From: Sphaerospermopsis sp. SIO1G1
GTDB lineage: Bacteria; Cyanobacteriota; Cyanobacteriia; Cyanobacteriales; Nostocaceae
Assembly: GCA_010672785.1 (NCBI GenBank)
Contig: JAAHFX010000002.1
Span: forward strand, 780,886-844,885
Length of the DNA stretch: 64,000 nucleotides
Direction of reading: 5' to 3'
The position numbers and the translations under genes were made by a program. The notes under the pieces are model-generated. The model made no database searches. It had not been told where the DNA came from and was given only the letters and a program-made list of their open reading frames with translations. Shown piece by piece: positions 47,378-56,689 of this stretch (positions are counted from its first letter, which is position 1; every line of letters starts with the position of its first letter).

Positions 47378-49798
47378 TTAACTCTTGACTAATTGTTGAA
47401 AGCTTTCCTCGTGACTGATATCATTAAAGTCTATATCTGATGCAGCATCTTCCTTATAGCTAGGTTTAATTTCAATTGCTTTTTGCAAATTTTCTATAGC
47501 TAATTCTAATTCTCGTTGCAAAGCATAACAGGCAGCTTTATGATAGTAAGCATTAGCATAATCAGACTTAATTTCTAATGCTTTATCAAAATCTACAATT
47601 GCTTCGTCATCTTTTCCTAATCTGACTAAAGTATAACCACGTTTATCCCATAACTTAGGGGAGTTAGGTTGGAATTCTAAAGCTTTATCAAAGGAAAACA
47701 TTGCATCTTCATAACGTTCAAGTTCCATTAAAGATAAGCCACGATTTGACCAAGCTACTCCATCATCTGGTTTAATTTGTGTGGCTTTATCAAAACAGTT
47801 AAATGCTTCCCAATGTTTACCTAAGTTACCACAAGCGACACCAATATCACACCATGCTTGATGGTATTCTGGATTAATTTTGATAGCTTTGTTGTAAGAC
47901 TTAATTGCATCTTTAAAGCGTTTCAATTTATTCAGAATTAAACCCTGTCTTAACCACACTTCTGCATTATCAGGTTTAATGTCAATTACTTTTTGGTAAA
48001 TTGCTAAAGCATCTTCATAAAGTTTTTCAGAAACTAGTATTTCCGCTTCTTGGATGTAATTTTCTATAGAAACTTCTGGTGGTAATGAAGGTGATGGTTG
48101 TATTACTTCTACTGGTGTTTTTTCAGATTCTGGAGTCACTTGAGTCTGATTTTCTGCTAGTTGCTGTAAAATCAATTCTTTTTGTTGTTGTGCATCTATT
48201 TTTAATTCTGCAAGTTGTTCTACAAACTCTGTTTGTAAATTATCTAATTTTTGTAACTTTTCTAAAACACTGGATTTTTGTTGTTGTACATCAGCTTGAA
48301 TATCCGAAAACTGAGCAGTAAATTCACTACTCGCAGTTTCTAAATTAGTAATTATTTGCTGTTGATCTAATTCAGATTGATTTCCTAGGTTTTTCAATTC
48401 TTGAATAAATTCTGATTTTAAAGTTTCAAAACTTTCTAAAATATTGAATTTGTTCTGTTGCACATCAGTTTGAATATCCGAAAACTGAGCAGTAAATTCA
48501 CTACTTGAATTTTCCAAATTATCAATGATTTTCTGTTGTCTTAATTCTGCATGATTTTGTAACTCTTGAATCTTATGAATAGCAGATGATTCTACTTGGT
48601 GTAAATTTTCTATAATCAGCGTTTTTTGTTGTTGAATTTCTGTCTCTGTACCAGCTTGCATACCTGAGAATTGAGCAGTAAAATCCTTACTAGCAGTTTC
48701 TAAATCATTAATAATTTGCTGTTGACGTAATTGTGCAGCATTTTCTAATTCTTGCAGTTGGGTAGAATATTCTAATTGTAACTTGGCTAAACTATCCAAT
48801 AAACTATCTTTTTGACTATTAGCATGAGTTTCTAACTCAACTATTTGTGATTTAAAAATATGATTTAATTGTTCTAAATTTAAGAATAAATTATCTTTTT
48901 GATGTTGAGCATCTGATTGGAATTGAAATAAGTGATCAGTGAATTCAGAACGAGATTTTGATAGGGTTGCTAAAATCTCTTCCTGTATATTTTTTGCTTC
49001 TAAATCTAAACTATTCAGCCTGGATAAAACTTGTTCACGGGATGTTTGAATATCATTCACAGCATTTTCTTGATGATGTTCAATTTCTGTTCTCATTTGG
49101 TTAAATAGAGAATATATTTCAGTTTCTAGTTGTTTGATATTTTCGATAGTAACTTTTTGCTGTTGAGTAGATAAAGTAACTTTTTCTAGTTGAGTATTTA
49201 ACTTAAATTCTAAATTAGTGATATTTTCTTGAGCAGATGCAAATTCCTCTTCCAAAGCTGTTAAAAACTCAGCCTTGGATTTTGGTAAATCTGATAAAAG
49301 TATAGATAAATTGTCTGCTTCTCCTTGAACATTTTGCTTAAGTTTATCAACCTCATCTTTTAATTCCTCAGTTAAATTTCGTGAGGTTGCAATTAAACTT
49401 TCCGCATTTTTATTCACAGTCACTAATTGAGTTTGCAGCTTTTCTATTCCTTGTATTTGCTGCATTGCACGCTCGACAATTTCTCGAATTATAGCTTTTC
49501 TTAGTAACCATAATATGGTAATTAAAACTACAGGGAATAAACTTAAAATTGCTAACCAAATATTAAGTAGTGTATTCGTGCGAGTAAAAGCACGCTCAAA
49601 ATTTGACTGTACTTGCTGTTGATTCAGATTTTCTTGTCGCAGTCGGTTTAATTCTTCCCTTTCCTGATTTGATAATACTTGAGCATGAATGGATAGTTGT
49701 AGTTTTCCACCCAGAAAACCTGTAAAAAATAGTAACGGTGATAATAAGATGGCGATTTTTAAAGTTAAATTTGAAAATATGGAGTTTTTGCTGTTCAT
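47378..49798 (-). CDS. coiled-coil / TPR membrane protein, function unknown
   Basis: An 806-residue protein. Two hydrophobic helices at about 12-32 and 75-96 flank a coiled-coil (QEREELNRLRQENLNQQQVQ). Residues about 100-555 are coiled-coil with an internal repeat of about 75 residues; SSEFTAQFSDIQ occurs in variants at least three times. Residues about 575-790 contain about six TPR units (AEVWLRQGLILNKLKRFKDA, SPKLWDKRGYTLVRLGKDDE). The anchor plus rod plus TPR layout suggests a scaffold. No enzyme domain is visible, and I do not recognise a named family beyond the TPR. Confidence 0.85.
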   Translation of the reverse strand: MNSKNSIFSNLTLKIAILLSPLLFFTGFLGGKLQLSIHAQVLSNQEREELNRLRQENLNQQQVQSNFERAFTRTNTLLNIWLAILSLFPVVLITILWLLRKAIIREIVERAMQQIQGIEKLQTQLVTVNKNAESLIATSRNLTEELKDEVDKLKQNVQGEADNLSILLSDLPKSKAEFLTALEEEFASAQENITNLEFKLNTQLEKVTLSTQQQKVTIENIKQLETEIYSLFNQMRTEIEHHQENAVNDIQTSREQVLSRLNSLDLEAKNIQEEILATLSKSRSEFTDHLFQFQSDAQHQKDNLFLNLEQLNHIFKSQIVELETHANSQKDSLLDSLAKLQLEYSTQLQELENAAQLRQQQIINDLETASKDFTAQFSGMQAGTETEIQQQKTLIIENLHQVESSAIHKIQELQNHAELRQQKIIDNLENSSSEFTAQFSDIQTDVQQNKFNILESFETLKSEFIQELKNLGNQSELDQQQIITNLETASSEFTAQFSDIQADVQQQKSSVLEKLQKLDNLQTEFVEQLAELKIDAQQQKELILQQLAENQTQVTPESEKTPVEVIQPSPSLPPEVSIENYIQEAEILVSEKLYEDALAIYQKVIDIKPDNAEVWLRQGLILNKLKRFKDAIKSYNKAIKINPEYHQAWCDIGVACGNLGKHWEAFNCFDKATQIKPDDGVAWSNRGLSLMELERYEDAMFSFDKALEFQPNSPKLWDKRGYTLVRLGKDDEAIVDFDKALEIKSDYANAYYHKAACYALQRELELAIENLQKAIEIKPSYKEDAASDIDFNDISHEESFQQLVKS

Positions 49799-50095
49799 AA
49801 CACTTTACCTATCGGCGAGTTTATTGTTGCACAATTATGTCTATGATAGATGATGGATGTAAGTTTACTGGTTTTCAGGATGAATAAACTTAATATTTTT
49901 AGAGCAAATGAAAATCTATCTTTGTAATTCTTATCTGTTCCCTCTCCTAAATAAAAAATAGTAGCATCTCAAATCAGAATATCTAACAATTGTAAATTTC
50001 ATTGATTCCTATTTGTACTTGGTTTCTACAAATAAAGAACATTTAAACCCAACTCATCGTCTATAAAATCACATAGTTTACAAAGTGCATCAACC

Positions 50096-52096
50096 ATGAA
50101 ACGTCTGATCAGTATTACCTTACTAACTACTTTTCTCACCCCCTATTCCGTCACTGCAACCCCACCTAGAAACCCAGATCAAACAGTCAATTGTGAAATT
50201 TTAATTGTCGGTGGTGGACTTTCAGGAGTTGCAGCAGCTTATGAAAGTTTACTTGCAGGAAATACTGTTTGTTTAACAGAAATTACCGACTGGTTGGGGG
50301 GACAAATTTCCTCTCAAGGTACATCTGCATTGGATGAAAGGCCAACTCAACGAGCTAAACAATTCTATGCTCGTGGATATTTAGAATTGAGAAATCGAAT
50401 TCAAAAAAAATATCAAAAACTTAATCCTGGTGACTGTTGGGTAAGTGATTCTTGTTTTCTTCCTGGTGATGCTCATGATATCATTTATCAAATGTTAAAA
50501 GATGCAGAAAAACAGGGCAAAGGTAAATTAAACTTGTTTTTAAATACGGTAATTAAAGACTTACAAATTAGCGAAAATGGTAAAATCATTAATAGTGCGA
50601 TCGCAATTCAATATCAACCAACAAAAAATTCTCCACCTTTAAATACTTTCACCCTTTCCCAAACTATTGATGATGCTTACAATTATCAGAATTCTACCAA
50701 TTTTAATAAAAATATTATTAGGTTTATTCCCAAAAAATCAACCCAAAATAACCATCAATGGTATGTCATAGATGCAACAGAAACTGGAGAAATTATCGCT
50801 TTAGCAGATGTACCTTATCGTTTAGGAATTGATCCCATTTCCTATCTCGAACCTTCATCTTCCAGTAGTACCAATTATTCCTATTGTACCCAAGGTTTTA
50901 CATATACTTTTGCAATGGAGGCAACTAGAGAACCACAACCACAAATTATGCCCCCATTTTATAATCAATATGCCCCATATTTTAGTTATGAACTATCAAG
51001 ATTAGCCAATTTTGATTTAGTTTTCACCTATCGTCGTATCTGGAGTCCAGAAACAGGTAAAAATACTAAATTCGGTGGTATTAATTTTACGTCTCCTACT
51101 CCCGGAGATATATCTATGCAAAACTGGACGTGGGGAAATGATTACCGACCAGGTACAGCACAAGATAATTTAATTTATACTCGTCAACAATTAAACGCAA
51201 CAGGACAATTACAACCAGGAGGATGGAAAGGTGGACTCAGAACCAGAACCCTCCGTAAAGGTGAAGAAAATGCCCTAGCTTATTACTACTGGTTAGTATC
51301 GGGAAATACTGACTCTCAGCTTGGTGCAAATGTGAAAAAACCCCAACCGAATCACCGTTTCTTAACTGGTATAAATTCACCGATGGGAACTGTACATGGA
51401 TTATCCAAATATCCTTATATACGGGAAGGAAGACGCATTATCGGCCGTCGCAGTTGGGGGCAACCACAAGGTTTTACTATTTGGGAAATTGACATTTCTC
51501 GTCGTAACTATAATGATGAATACTATCGGCAAACACTGCCAAAAAAGACTTACCGTCAGTTAAAAGCAGCACTAGCAGGATTAGAAGCAGTTTCTGTAAT
51601 TACAGGCCAAGTTAGTCCAGAAAAAGCAATGAAACGCAGTCGTTCTACCATTTTTCCTGACTCAGTAGGTATTGGACATTACGCTATAGACTTCCATCCT
51701 TGTATGGAAAATAGTCCCCCAGAAGCACCAGGAAATAAAGAACGCGCGGGAGAAAGAAGAGGTGCAGGCCAAGCTTATCCTTTTCAAATTGCGCTGAGAG
51801 CAATGATTCCCCAAAAAATTGATAATTTATTGGTAGGGGGTAAGAGTATTGCCACAAGTCATATTGCTGCTGCTGCTTATCGAGTACATTCTTTTGAATG
51901 GTCTGTGGGTGTTGCAGCGGGAACTGTAGCCAGTTTTGCACTTAAAGAAAATATTTTCCCCTATCAGTTAGTTGATGACTTACCGAGATCAGAACCAAAG
52001 TTACAGGTTTTAAAAAGAATTTTGGAAAAAAGTGGTAATCCTACAGCTTTTCCTGATACTTCTATTTTTAATCAAAATTGGCAAGACTGGAAATGA
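50096..52096 (+). CDS. exported FAD-dependent oxidoreductase
   Basis: A 666-residue protein. The N-terminal LISITLLTTFLTPYSVTATP looks like a signal peptide, and CEILIVGGGLSGVAAAYESL is the FAD Rossmann site (FAD_oxidored, PF12831). ITDWLGGQISSQGTSALDE is the second FAD contact. The C-terminal region (LLVGGKSIATSHIAAAAYRV) is also typical of this family. The substrate is unknown; export of such a large flavoprotein suggests Tat or Sec handling, and the twin-arginine motif is absent. It is followed by repeats. Confidence 0.85.
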   Translation: MKRLISITLLTTFLTPYSVTATPPRNPDQTVNCEILIVGGGLSGVAAAYESLLAGNTVCLTEITDWLGGQISSQGTSALDERPTQRAKQFYARGYLELRNRIQKKYQKLNPGDCWVSDSCFLPGDAHDIIYQMLKDAEKQGKGKLNLFLNTVIKDLQISENGKIINSAIAIQYQPTKNSPPLNTFTLSQTIDDAYNYQNSTNFNKNIIRFIPKKSTQNNHQWYVIDATETGEIIALADVPYRLGIDPISYLEPSSSSSTNYSYCTQGFTYTFAMEATREPQPQIMPPFYNQYAPYFSYELSRLANFDLVFTYRRIWSPETGKNTKFGGINFTSPTPGDISMQNWTWGNDYRPGTAQDNLIYTRQQLNATGQLQPGGWKGGLRTRTLRKGEENALAYYYWLVSGNTDSQLGANVKKPQPNHRFLTGINSPMGTVHGLSKYPYIREGRRIIGRRSWGQPQGFTIWEIDISRRNYNDEYYRQTLPKKTYRQLKAALAGLEAVSVITGQVSPEKAMKRSRSTIFPDSVGIGHYAIDFHPCMENSPPEAPGNKERAGERRGAGQAYPFQIALRAMIPQKIDNLLVGGKSIATSHIAAAAYRVHSFEWSVGVAAGTVASFALKENIFPYQLVDDLPRSEPKLQVLKRILEKSGNPTAFPDTSIFNQNWQDWK

Positions 52097-52147
52097 TATC
52101 GTTTCCGAGTGCATCGGTATTATTCCTTGAATATCCCCTTATTTAAC

Positions 52148-52273
52148 AGGACTTACGCAACGAAGATTTGTCATTGCGACTGAAACGCAGTGTAGGGAAG
52201 CAATCCCAGGATTTTTGCGATTACGTCGCTGTCGCTCGTAATGACGCAGTACTGTCATTGCGACGTAAGTCCT
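52148..52273. mobile_element. MITE-3 copy 4, full-length form (126 bp)
   Basis: It starts AGGACTTACGCAACGAAG and ends GCGACGTAAGTCCT with inverted ends. TGTCATTGCGAC occurs twice inside (52169-52180 and 52253-52264), 84 bases apart. An internal hairpin (GCGATTACG / CGTAATGACGC) lies near 52217-52247. The small + strand frame it carries is not a gene. Confidence 0.8.
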
Positions 52274-52525
52274 ATTTAATATCAATGCGGGAAATATATA
52301 TTATTCCGATCTTACCGGGTTTGATATCATATCATTTCTGGGGCAACCACGGGGGGTTTGCCCCTATGTGAGGAAAACATATCATTCCGATGCTAACGGA
52401 TTTGATATGAATGAAGTGTTTCCATTAATTTAAGGGAACAGGGAACGGGGAACAGGAAATAGTTCTACCTATCTATTGGGGACAAATTTAGTGATATTTT
52501 CTTCTCTCCACTTGTTGCTTCTCGA

Positions 52526-52544
52526 CTTTTTGCTGCAAACCCTA
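52526..52544 (-). mobile_element. MITE-1 terminal fragment (copy 4)
   Basis: CTTTTTGCTGCAAACCCTA is the reverse complement of the MITE-1 left end, with GTTCCC/GGGAAC heptamers about 80 bases upstream (52434-52460). No second end is visible. It and MITE-3 copy 4 are the only features found in the gap 52097-52652. Confidence 0.5.
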
Positions 52545-52652
52545 CCTATTCCCAATCACTAACCCCTAGTTAAGTAACCTCATAACTGTTACCTGTTCTC
52601 TATGAATTAAACTAGATATTTGAAGTGTTTTTTTATAAAACGTAGTTTATTT

Positions 52653-52976
52653 ATGGAGACAAAACTTGCATCTGTTTATGGAATGGCTTCTGCACCAACC
52701 ATAACACCTGATCGGGTGAATCAGGTTACCCGCAAACCTTATCCCAATTATAAGGTAATTGTTCTCAATGACGACTTTAATACTTTTGAACACGTAGCGA
52801 AGTGTTTAATGAAGTATATACCTGAAATGTCAAGCGAACGTGCTTGGGAACTGACAAACCAAGTACATTATGAAGGACAAGCGGTAGTTTGGGTTGGCCC
52901 CCAAGAACCAGCAGAGTTATATCATCAACAGTTACGTCGTGCTGGGTTAACAATGGCACCTATAGAAGCTGCGTAA
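52653..52976 (+). CDS. clpS: ATP-dependent Clp protease adaptor ClpS
   Basis: A 107-residue protein. YPNYKVIVLNDDFNTFEHVA carries the ND(D) N-degron pocket residues, and YIPEMSSERAWELTNQVHYEG and YHQQLRRAGLTMAP complete the ClpS fold. ClpS delivers proteins with destabilising N-terminal residues to ClpC/ClpP. I start at ATG 52653 (METKLASVYG). A DUF2103 gene follows after 6 bases. Confidence 0.93.
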   Translation: METKLASVYGMASAPTITPDRVNQVTRKPYPNYKVIVLNDDFNTFEHVAKCLMKYIPEMSSERAWELTNQVHYEGQAVVWVGPQEPAELYHQQLRRAGLTMAPIEAA

Positions 52977-52982
52977 ACTATC

Positions 52983-53279
52983 ATGAGTAAAGCCACTGAT
53001 GGTAGACTTGTTTGGAATCATTCTACCCATATTCCTGGACTTATACCCATTTTGGAACGTCTGTGTAAACAAGATGGTATTGTGACCGTGACACCAGCGG
53101 TAATTGGTAGAGTTAAAGGTCATGCACCACAAATGAAATTGCGTGTATCTGTACCAATTCGTGGGGGTTATAAAGTTATTGCACGTCAAGGCAAAACAGT
53201 GCAAGAGGTTTTTGTTCTTACTCATTTATCACAGGATCAACTCAAAAGTGCGATCGCTGTGGCTATGAAAGCTAGATGA
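52983..53279 (+). CDS. DUF2103 predicted metal-binding protein
   Basis: A 98-residue protein. RLVWNHSTHIPGLIPILE and TPAVIGRVKGHAPQMKLRVS, with GGYKVIARQGKTVQEVFV, match the DUF2103 family, described as predicted metal-binding. It is 6 bases after clpS and so is in its operon. Function unknown. A HIP1 site overlaps its end. Confidence 0.85.
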   Translation: MSKATDGRLVWNHSTHIPGLIPILERLCKQDGIVTVTPAVIGRVKGHAPQMKLRVSVPIRGGYKVIARQGKTVQEVFVLTHLSQDQLKSAIAVAMKAR

Positions 53280-53298
53280 ATTTAAACATTAATCAGGG

Positions 53299-53323
53299 GA
53301 GGAACTTTTATAGCTCCTCTTTT
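53299..53323 (+). terminator. intrinsic terminator after clpS-DUF2103
   Basis: GAGGAAC pairs with GCTCCTC (one mismatch) across TTTTATA and is followed by TTTTGATGTTTT. It is 20 bases after the DUF2103 stop. Confidence 0.75.
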
Positions 53324-53332
53324 GATGTTTTA

Positions 53333-53653
53333 CTATTCCTCAACGTCATGAATTGCAAATTTATATAAAGGCAAACTAATAATACAAGAAAAAGTTAAAA
53401 AGTAGGATAAAGCTGTAGTAATTTTTAAAGTCATGGTCAAACTTTGCCAATGAGGTAAAGCAATTTTTTCAATTGCAAATGCTACACAATACACCAACCA
53501 GTAAGTAAAGCTCATTCTTAATAATATTTCTTCTGTTTCTTGGGCTTCGTTAATTTGTTTCTTTGTGTCCCAAAGTATTAATAAACCCAAAACACAGGCT
53601 ATGGCAGAAACAGCAACAACAAACTCATGATCAAAAAGATTTACTAAACACAT
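53333..53653 (-). CDS. small membrane protein, function unknown
   Basis: A 106-residue protein with three hydrophobic helices: about 10-27 (FVVAVSAIACVLGLLIL), 48-66 (SFTYWLVYCVAFAIEKI) and 76-97 (LKITTALSYFLTFSCIISLPL). No family is recognised. It converges with the clpS operon. Composition and helix spacing support a real gene. Confidence 0.65.
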   Translation of the reverse strand: MCLVNLFDHEFVVAVSAIACVLGLLILWDTKKQINEAQETEEILLRMSFTYWLVYCVAFAIEKIALPHWQSLTMTLKITTALSYFLTFSCIISLPLYKFAIHDVEE

Positions 53654-54467
53654 TTGTCTTTATTTCCATTTGAAACTATCTTTATATCAAAATCAGTTTA
53701 AAGGTAATCTTCCTTGAGTGGCAAAAAATAGTAACAAACTGAAATATTGTAAATGATTGCAACAAAAATACTAGTCAAATTTCATAGTGAGGAGAGGTAA
53801 GAGCGAGGGAATGTAGCTAGTTCTGTTTTTAATCAATATGTAAATTAATCTTACTTGGGGACTTATATTTTTGGTTAGGATTTATTAAAAGATTTGGAAG
53901 GAAGACAGATAACAGTAATTAACGGTATATAATGAAGTAAACTGTGAAAGTTGCTATTATAGTTATTTCTGTATAAAGATGCGCCAAGTTAATCGGAAAA
54001 TTAACCGCAGAGGTCACAGAGATCGCAGAGGAAGAAAATACGAGTTATACAATTAAGCACTGCTTCATCAAGAAATGGTATCAGGTAGCAAGGTTTTTTA
54101 ATTTTAGGGAATAGGAAACAGGAAATAAATTAGTGTTTACTTAATTCAATTGGGAAACGTTATCATACTAGTTAGATTTTAAAAATCATTCATTATATCC
54201 AGATCCCGATTTTTCTAATCAGGCAGGTTCACAAAATTATGTGTCATAATATTAATATCTTTGCCAAAATCAAAAATATCTTGATTTGCAGGTTGGGTTA
54301 AGGAAAGAAATCCCACAAATACTTTGAGTTTACGTTGAGTTTTACTTTGTTTAACCTCACCCATAGGAAAATGGTAAAGGTATTTATCTAAACTCTCTCC
54401 GATTATCTGGTTGGAGAACATTCAATCTTTGCAAATATTTGAAAATTAGCTTGAATAAAAGGAATTT
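53654..54467. other. gene-poor region with repeats
   Basis: More than 800 bases. It holds a MITE-2 copy (53772-53873) and a CGCAGAGGTCACAGAGATCG dispersed repeat near 54010. A 68-codon reverse frame at 54215-54421 (ending NIMTHNFVNLPD) has no ribosome-binding site or recognised relatives; I do not call it. Confidence 0.5.
53772..53873. mobile_element. MITE-2 copy 4
   Basis: It shares AAATTTCATAGTGAGGAGAG with the copy at 26543 and TAATCAATATG with those at 16010 and 22183. The right end is ATCTTACTTGGGGACTTA, a weaker TIR. It lies downstream of a reverse-strand gene's start. Confidence 0.5.
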
Positions 54468-55454
54468 ATGGAAAGAATAAGTACACGACGTAACTTTCTC
54501 ATTACCAGTGTAGCTGTTGCTGGCAGTGTTATAGGAGTAAATTCACTACAAAATAATAATCAAAGTAATAACAACGCTAAAATTCAGGCTCAAATACCTC
54601 TATCTATTCCAGAAAGAACATTAGGAAATACAGGAATAAAAGTACCATTACTAGGTTTAGGAGGTGCAGGAAGAAATACACCTCTGGATAAATATAATCA
54701 AGAAAAAGAAGCGATAGAAATTATTGAAAGAGCGCTAGAACTGGGTATTAAATATTTTGATACCGCCGCAAGTTATGGAACAAATGAAGATTATTTAGGT
54801 AAAGTTTTACCACCCTATCGTGAACAGATATTTTTAGCTACTAAAACCTACAACAGAAATAGAGATGAAATGTGGAGAGAGTTAGAACGATCCCTCAAAA
54901 GATTAAATACAGACTATTTAGATTTATGGCAATTACACAGTCTTTCTTCATCAGCACACATTGAAAATATTTTTAGGAAAAACGGTGGTATTAAAGCTAT
55001 AGAAGAAGCAAAAGAACAGAAAATAATTAGGTTTGCTGGGATCACCGGACATCATGAACCAAGTTTTATTATTGAAGCTTTACGTCGCTATCCTTTCGAC
55101 ACAACTTTAATTCCTATTAATGCAGCAGAAATACACCATCCCAGATCATTTTTACCTGCTGTTTTACCCATAGCTAAACAAAAAAATATTGGTGTAATTG
55201 CGATGAAAGTACCTGCTTATGGAAAGTTATTTCAACCTGGTGGTTTGACAGGGATACAGCAAGCAATGAATTATAGTTTATCTCAACCTGGTGTGAGTTG
55301 CTGTATAATTCCTGCGGATAGTGTGCAGCAATTAGAAGAAAATGTTCAGGTAGCTAGCAATTTTCAACAATTACAGAAAACACAACTTGCAGCAATTGAA
55401 AAACGCACTGCTAATATTTGGCGAGATAGTACATTTTATCGAGCTTGGGGTTAA
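54468..55454 (+). CDS. Tat-exported aldo/keto reductase
   Basis: A 328-residue protein. STRRNFLITSVAVAGSVIG is a twin-arginine signal, so export in folded form is likely. The AKR tetrad is visible as FDTAASYGTNE (Asp, Tyr), FLATKTYNRN (Lys) and LWQLHSL (His). The TIM-barrel core follows (GVIAMKVPAYGKL). NADPH-dependent aldehyde or ketone reduction is expected, but the substrate is unknown. A cofactor-bound enzyme with a Tat signal is unusual for this family. AGGAA lies 5 bases before the ATG. Confidence 0.88.
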   Translation: MERISTRRNFLITSVAVAGSVIGVNSLQNNNQSNNNAKIQAQIPLSIPERTLGNTGIKVPLLGLGGAGRNTPLDKYNQEKEAIEIIERALELGIKYFDTAASYGTNEDYLGKVLPPYREQIFLATKTYNRNRDEMWRELERSLKRLNTDYLDLWQLHSLSSSAHIENIFRKNGGIKAIEEAKEQKIIRFAGITGHHEPSFIIEALRRYPFDTTLIPINAAEIHHPRSFLPAVLPIAKQKNIGVIAMKVPAYGKLFQPGGLTGIQQAMNYSLSQPGVSCCIIPADSVQQLEENVQVASNFQQLQKTQLAAIEKRTANIWRDSTFYRAWG

Positions 55455-55459
55455 GTTAT

Positions 55460-56668
55460 TTAGTCTTTTGATTTGTTTATTTTTTCCACAAATTCCTGTT
55501 CTAATCTTTGCACTAATTCCAACTCATCTTGATTATTTTTTACCCACTTTTCCCGACCCGCACGAATTTTAGCTAAGTGAGATTCAATATTTTCTGGAGT
55601 TAGTAAAACACCAAAATCTGCGGGTACTTGATCTGCTTGATAACCAAGAATACGATTCAACACTAAATCACCAACAGGTTTGGTATAATGGGCGTTATCT
55701 ACATAGTTTTTCATGATATCACCGATTATTTCAGTATTGATAGAATTGTATCCAGAGAAATCCCAAACAGGAGTTACAGTGATTAATTTTTGTTTCCATT
55801 TTTCAAAATATTCCCACTTTCCAGCAATTTTTAGAGTTTCCCATTGAGTAGCATGAGTGGGAGATATAAAAATAATTAATTCGATATTATTATTTCTGCA
55901 AATATCAACTATTTTTTGAAAATTATCAAAATATTGATCATTAAATATATATTTATGGTATACATCTAAGTAGAAGGATAGAGAGTATTTAAAATAATCT
56001 TTATGTTTTCCTTTCGTGTCATCAAGGTAAGGAGCAAATCCATTTCCTGTAAAATGATAATTTCGGTTATCTGTTTCTTTTAAACTAGCAAAGACTGTTT
56101 TTTGACTGACATCAAAACTATCTATCGAAAAAAGAGAATTTAAAATATCAGTAGCAATTATATATTTTTTTTCTAACCTTTTTTCATTGAAACCAGGACG
56201 ATTATTAAGTATTTTATTAAACATGAAATAATCAACACCAAAAATCACCTGTCTCAGGTGAGGTTGATTTTTTAGAGTATGTTGTAAATAGCGCATTACT
56301 TCATAGGAATTAGCACTATCTAAAGCAAGATTATAAGTAGGTTGACTATTAGACAAACCAGGATGATTAGGATCTAAACCTTGCTTTGTTCTGGATGTTC
56401 CTAAAAATATAGTTACTGGTTTAATCCGAATAATATCAATAGCTTTGTATAAACGATCATTATGATTCTTCTGGATTTTAGCATGATTAATTCCCAAAAA
56501 ATTGGGAGTTTTATAAATTCCATAGGGATCTACTACTAAATTCACAGCTACCACTAGTAATATAGATATGACTATTGTCAGTAACAACCATTTATTAAAT
56601 TGAGCATAATTCTGAAATTTCCTTGATGTAATCTCAAAATCATTACCCATGTCTTTTGTAAATTTCAT
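55460..56668 (-). CDS. SGNH-hydrolase-like membrane protein, partner of MBOAT (copy B)
   Basis: A 402-residue protein. One N-terminal membrane helix (LLLTIVISILLVVAVNLVV, about 28-46) anchors an extracytoplasmic domain. IFLGTSRTKQGLD has Ser92 in a GxS block-I position, and DNAHYTKPVGD gives a DxxH pair (Asp324, His327), the layout of AlgJ/DltD-like SGNH enzymes. It is paralogous to the next gene upstream (56690), with near-identical ends and a diverged middle. It lies at the end of a three-gene operon behind an MBOAT gene. The start may instead be ATG seven codons later (MGNDFEI). Confidence 0.7.
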   Translation of the reverse strand: MKFTKDMGNDFEITSRKFQNYAQFNKWLLLTIVISILLVVAVNLVVDPYGIYKTPNFLGINHAKIQKNHNDRLYKAIDIIRIKPVTIFLGTSRTKQGLDPNHPGLSNSQPTYNLALDSANSYEVMRYLQHTLKNQPHLRQVIFGVDYFMFNKILNNRPGFNEKRLEKKYIIATDILNSLFSIDSFDVSQKTVFASLKETDNRNYHFTGNGFAPYLDDTKGKHKDYFKYSLSFYLDVYHKYIFNDQYFDNFQKIVDICRNNNIELIIFISPTHATQWETLKIAGKWEYFEKWKQKLITVTPVWDFSGYNSINTEIIGDIMKNYVDNAHYTKPVGDLVLNRILGYQADQVPADFGVLLTPENIESHLAKIRAGREKWVKNNQDELELVQRLEQEFVEKINKSKD

Positions 56669-56689
56669 CTAATGATATATTTGAACTAT

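Noticed and set aside
52168..52371. 67-codon + strand frame
   Set aside because: It begins inside the MITE-3 copy and continues into non-coding DNA; no family resemblance.
54215..54421. 68-codon reverse frame before the aldo/keto reductase
   Set aside because: No ribosome-binding site, no recognised motif and a repeat-rich setting; real coding is possible but cannot be supported.
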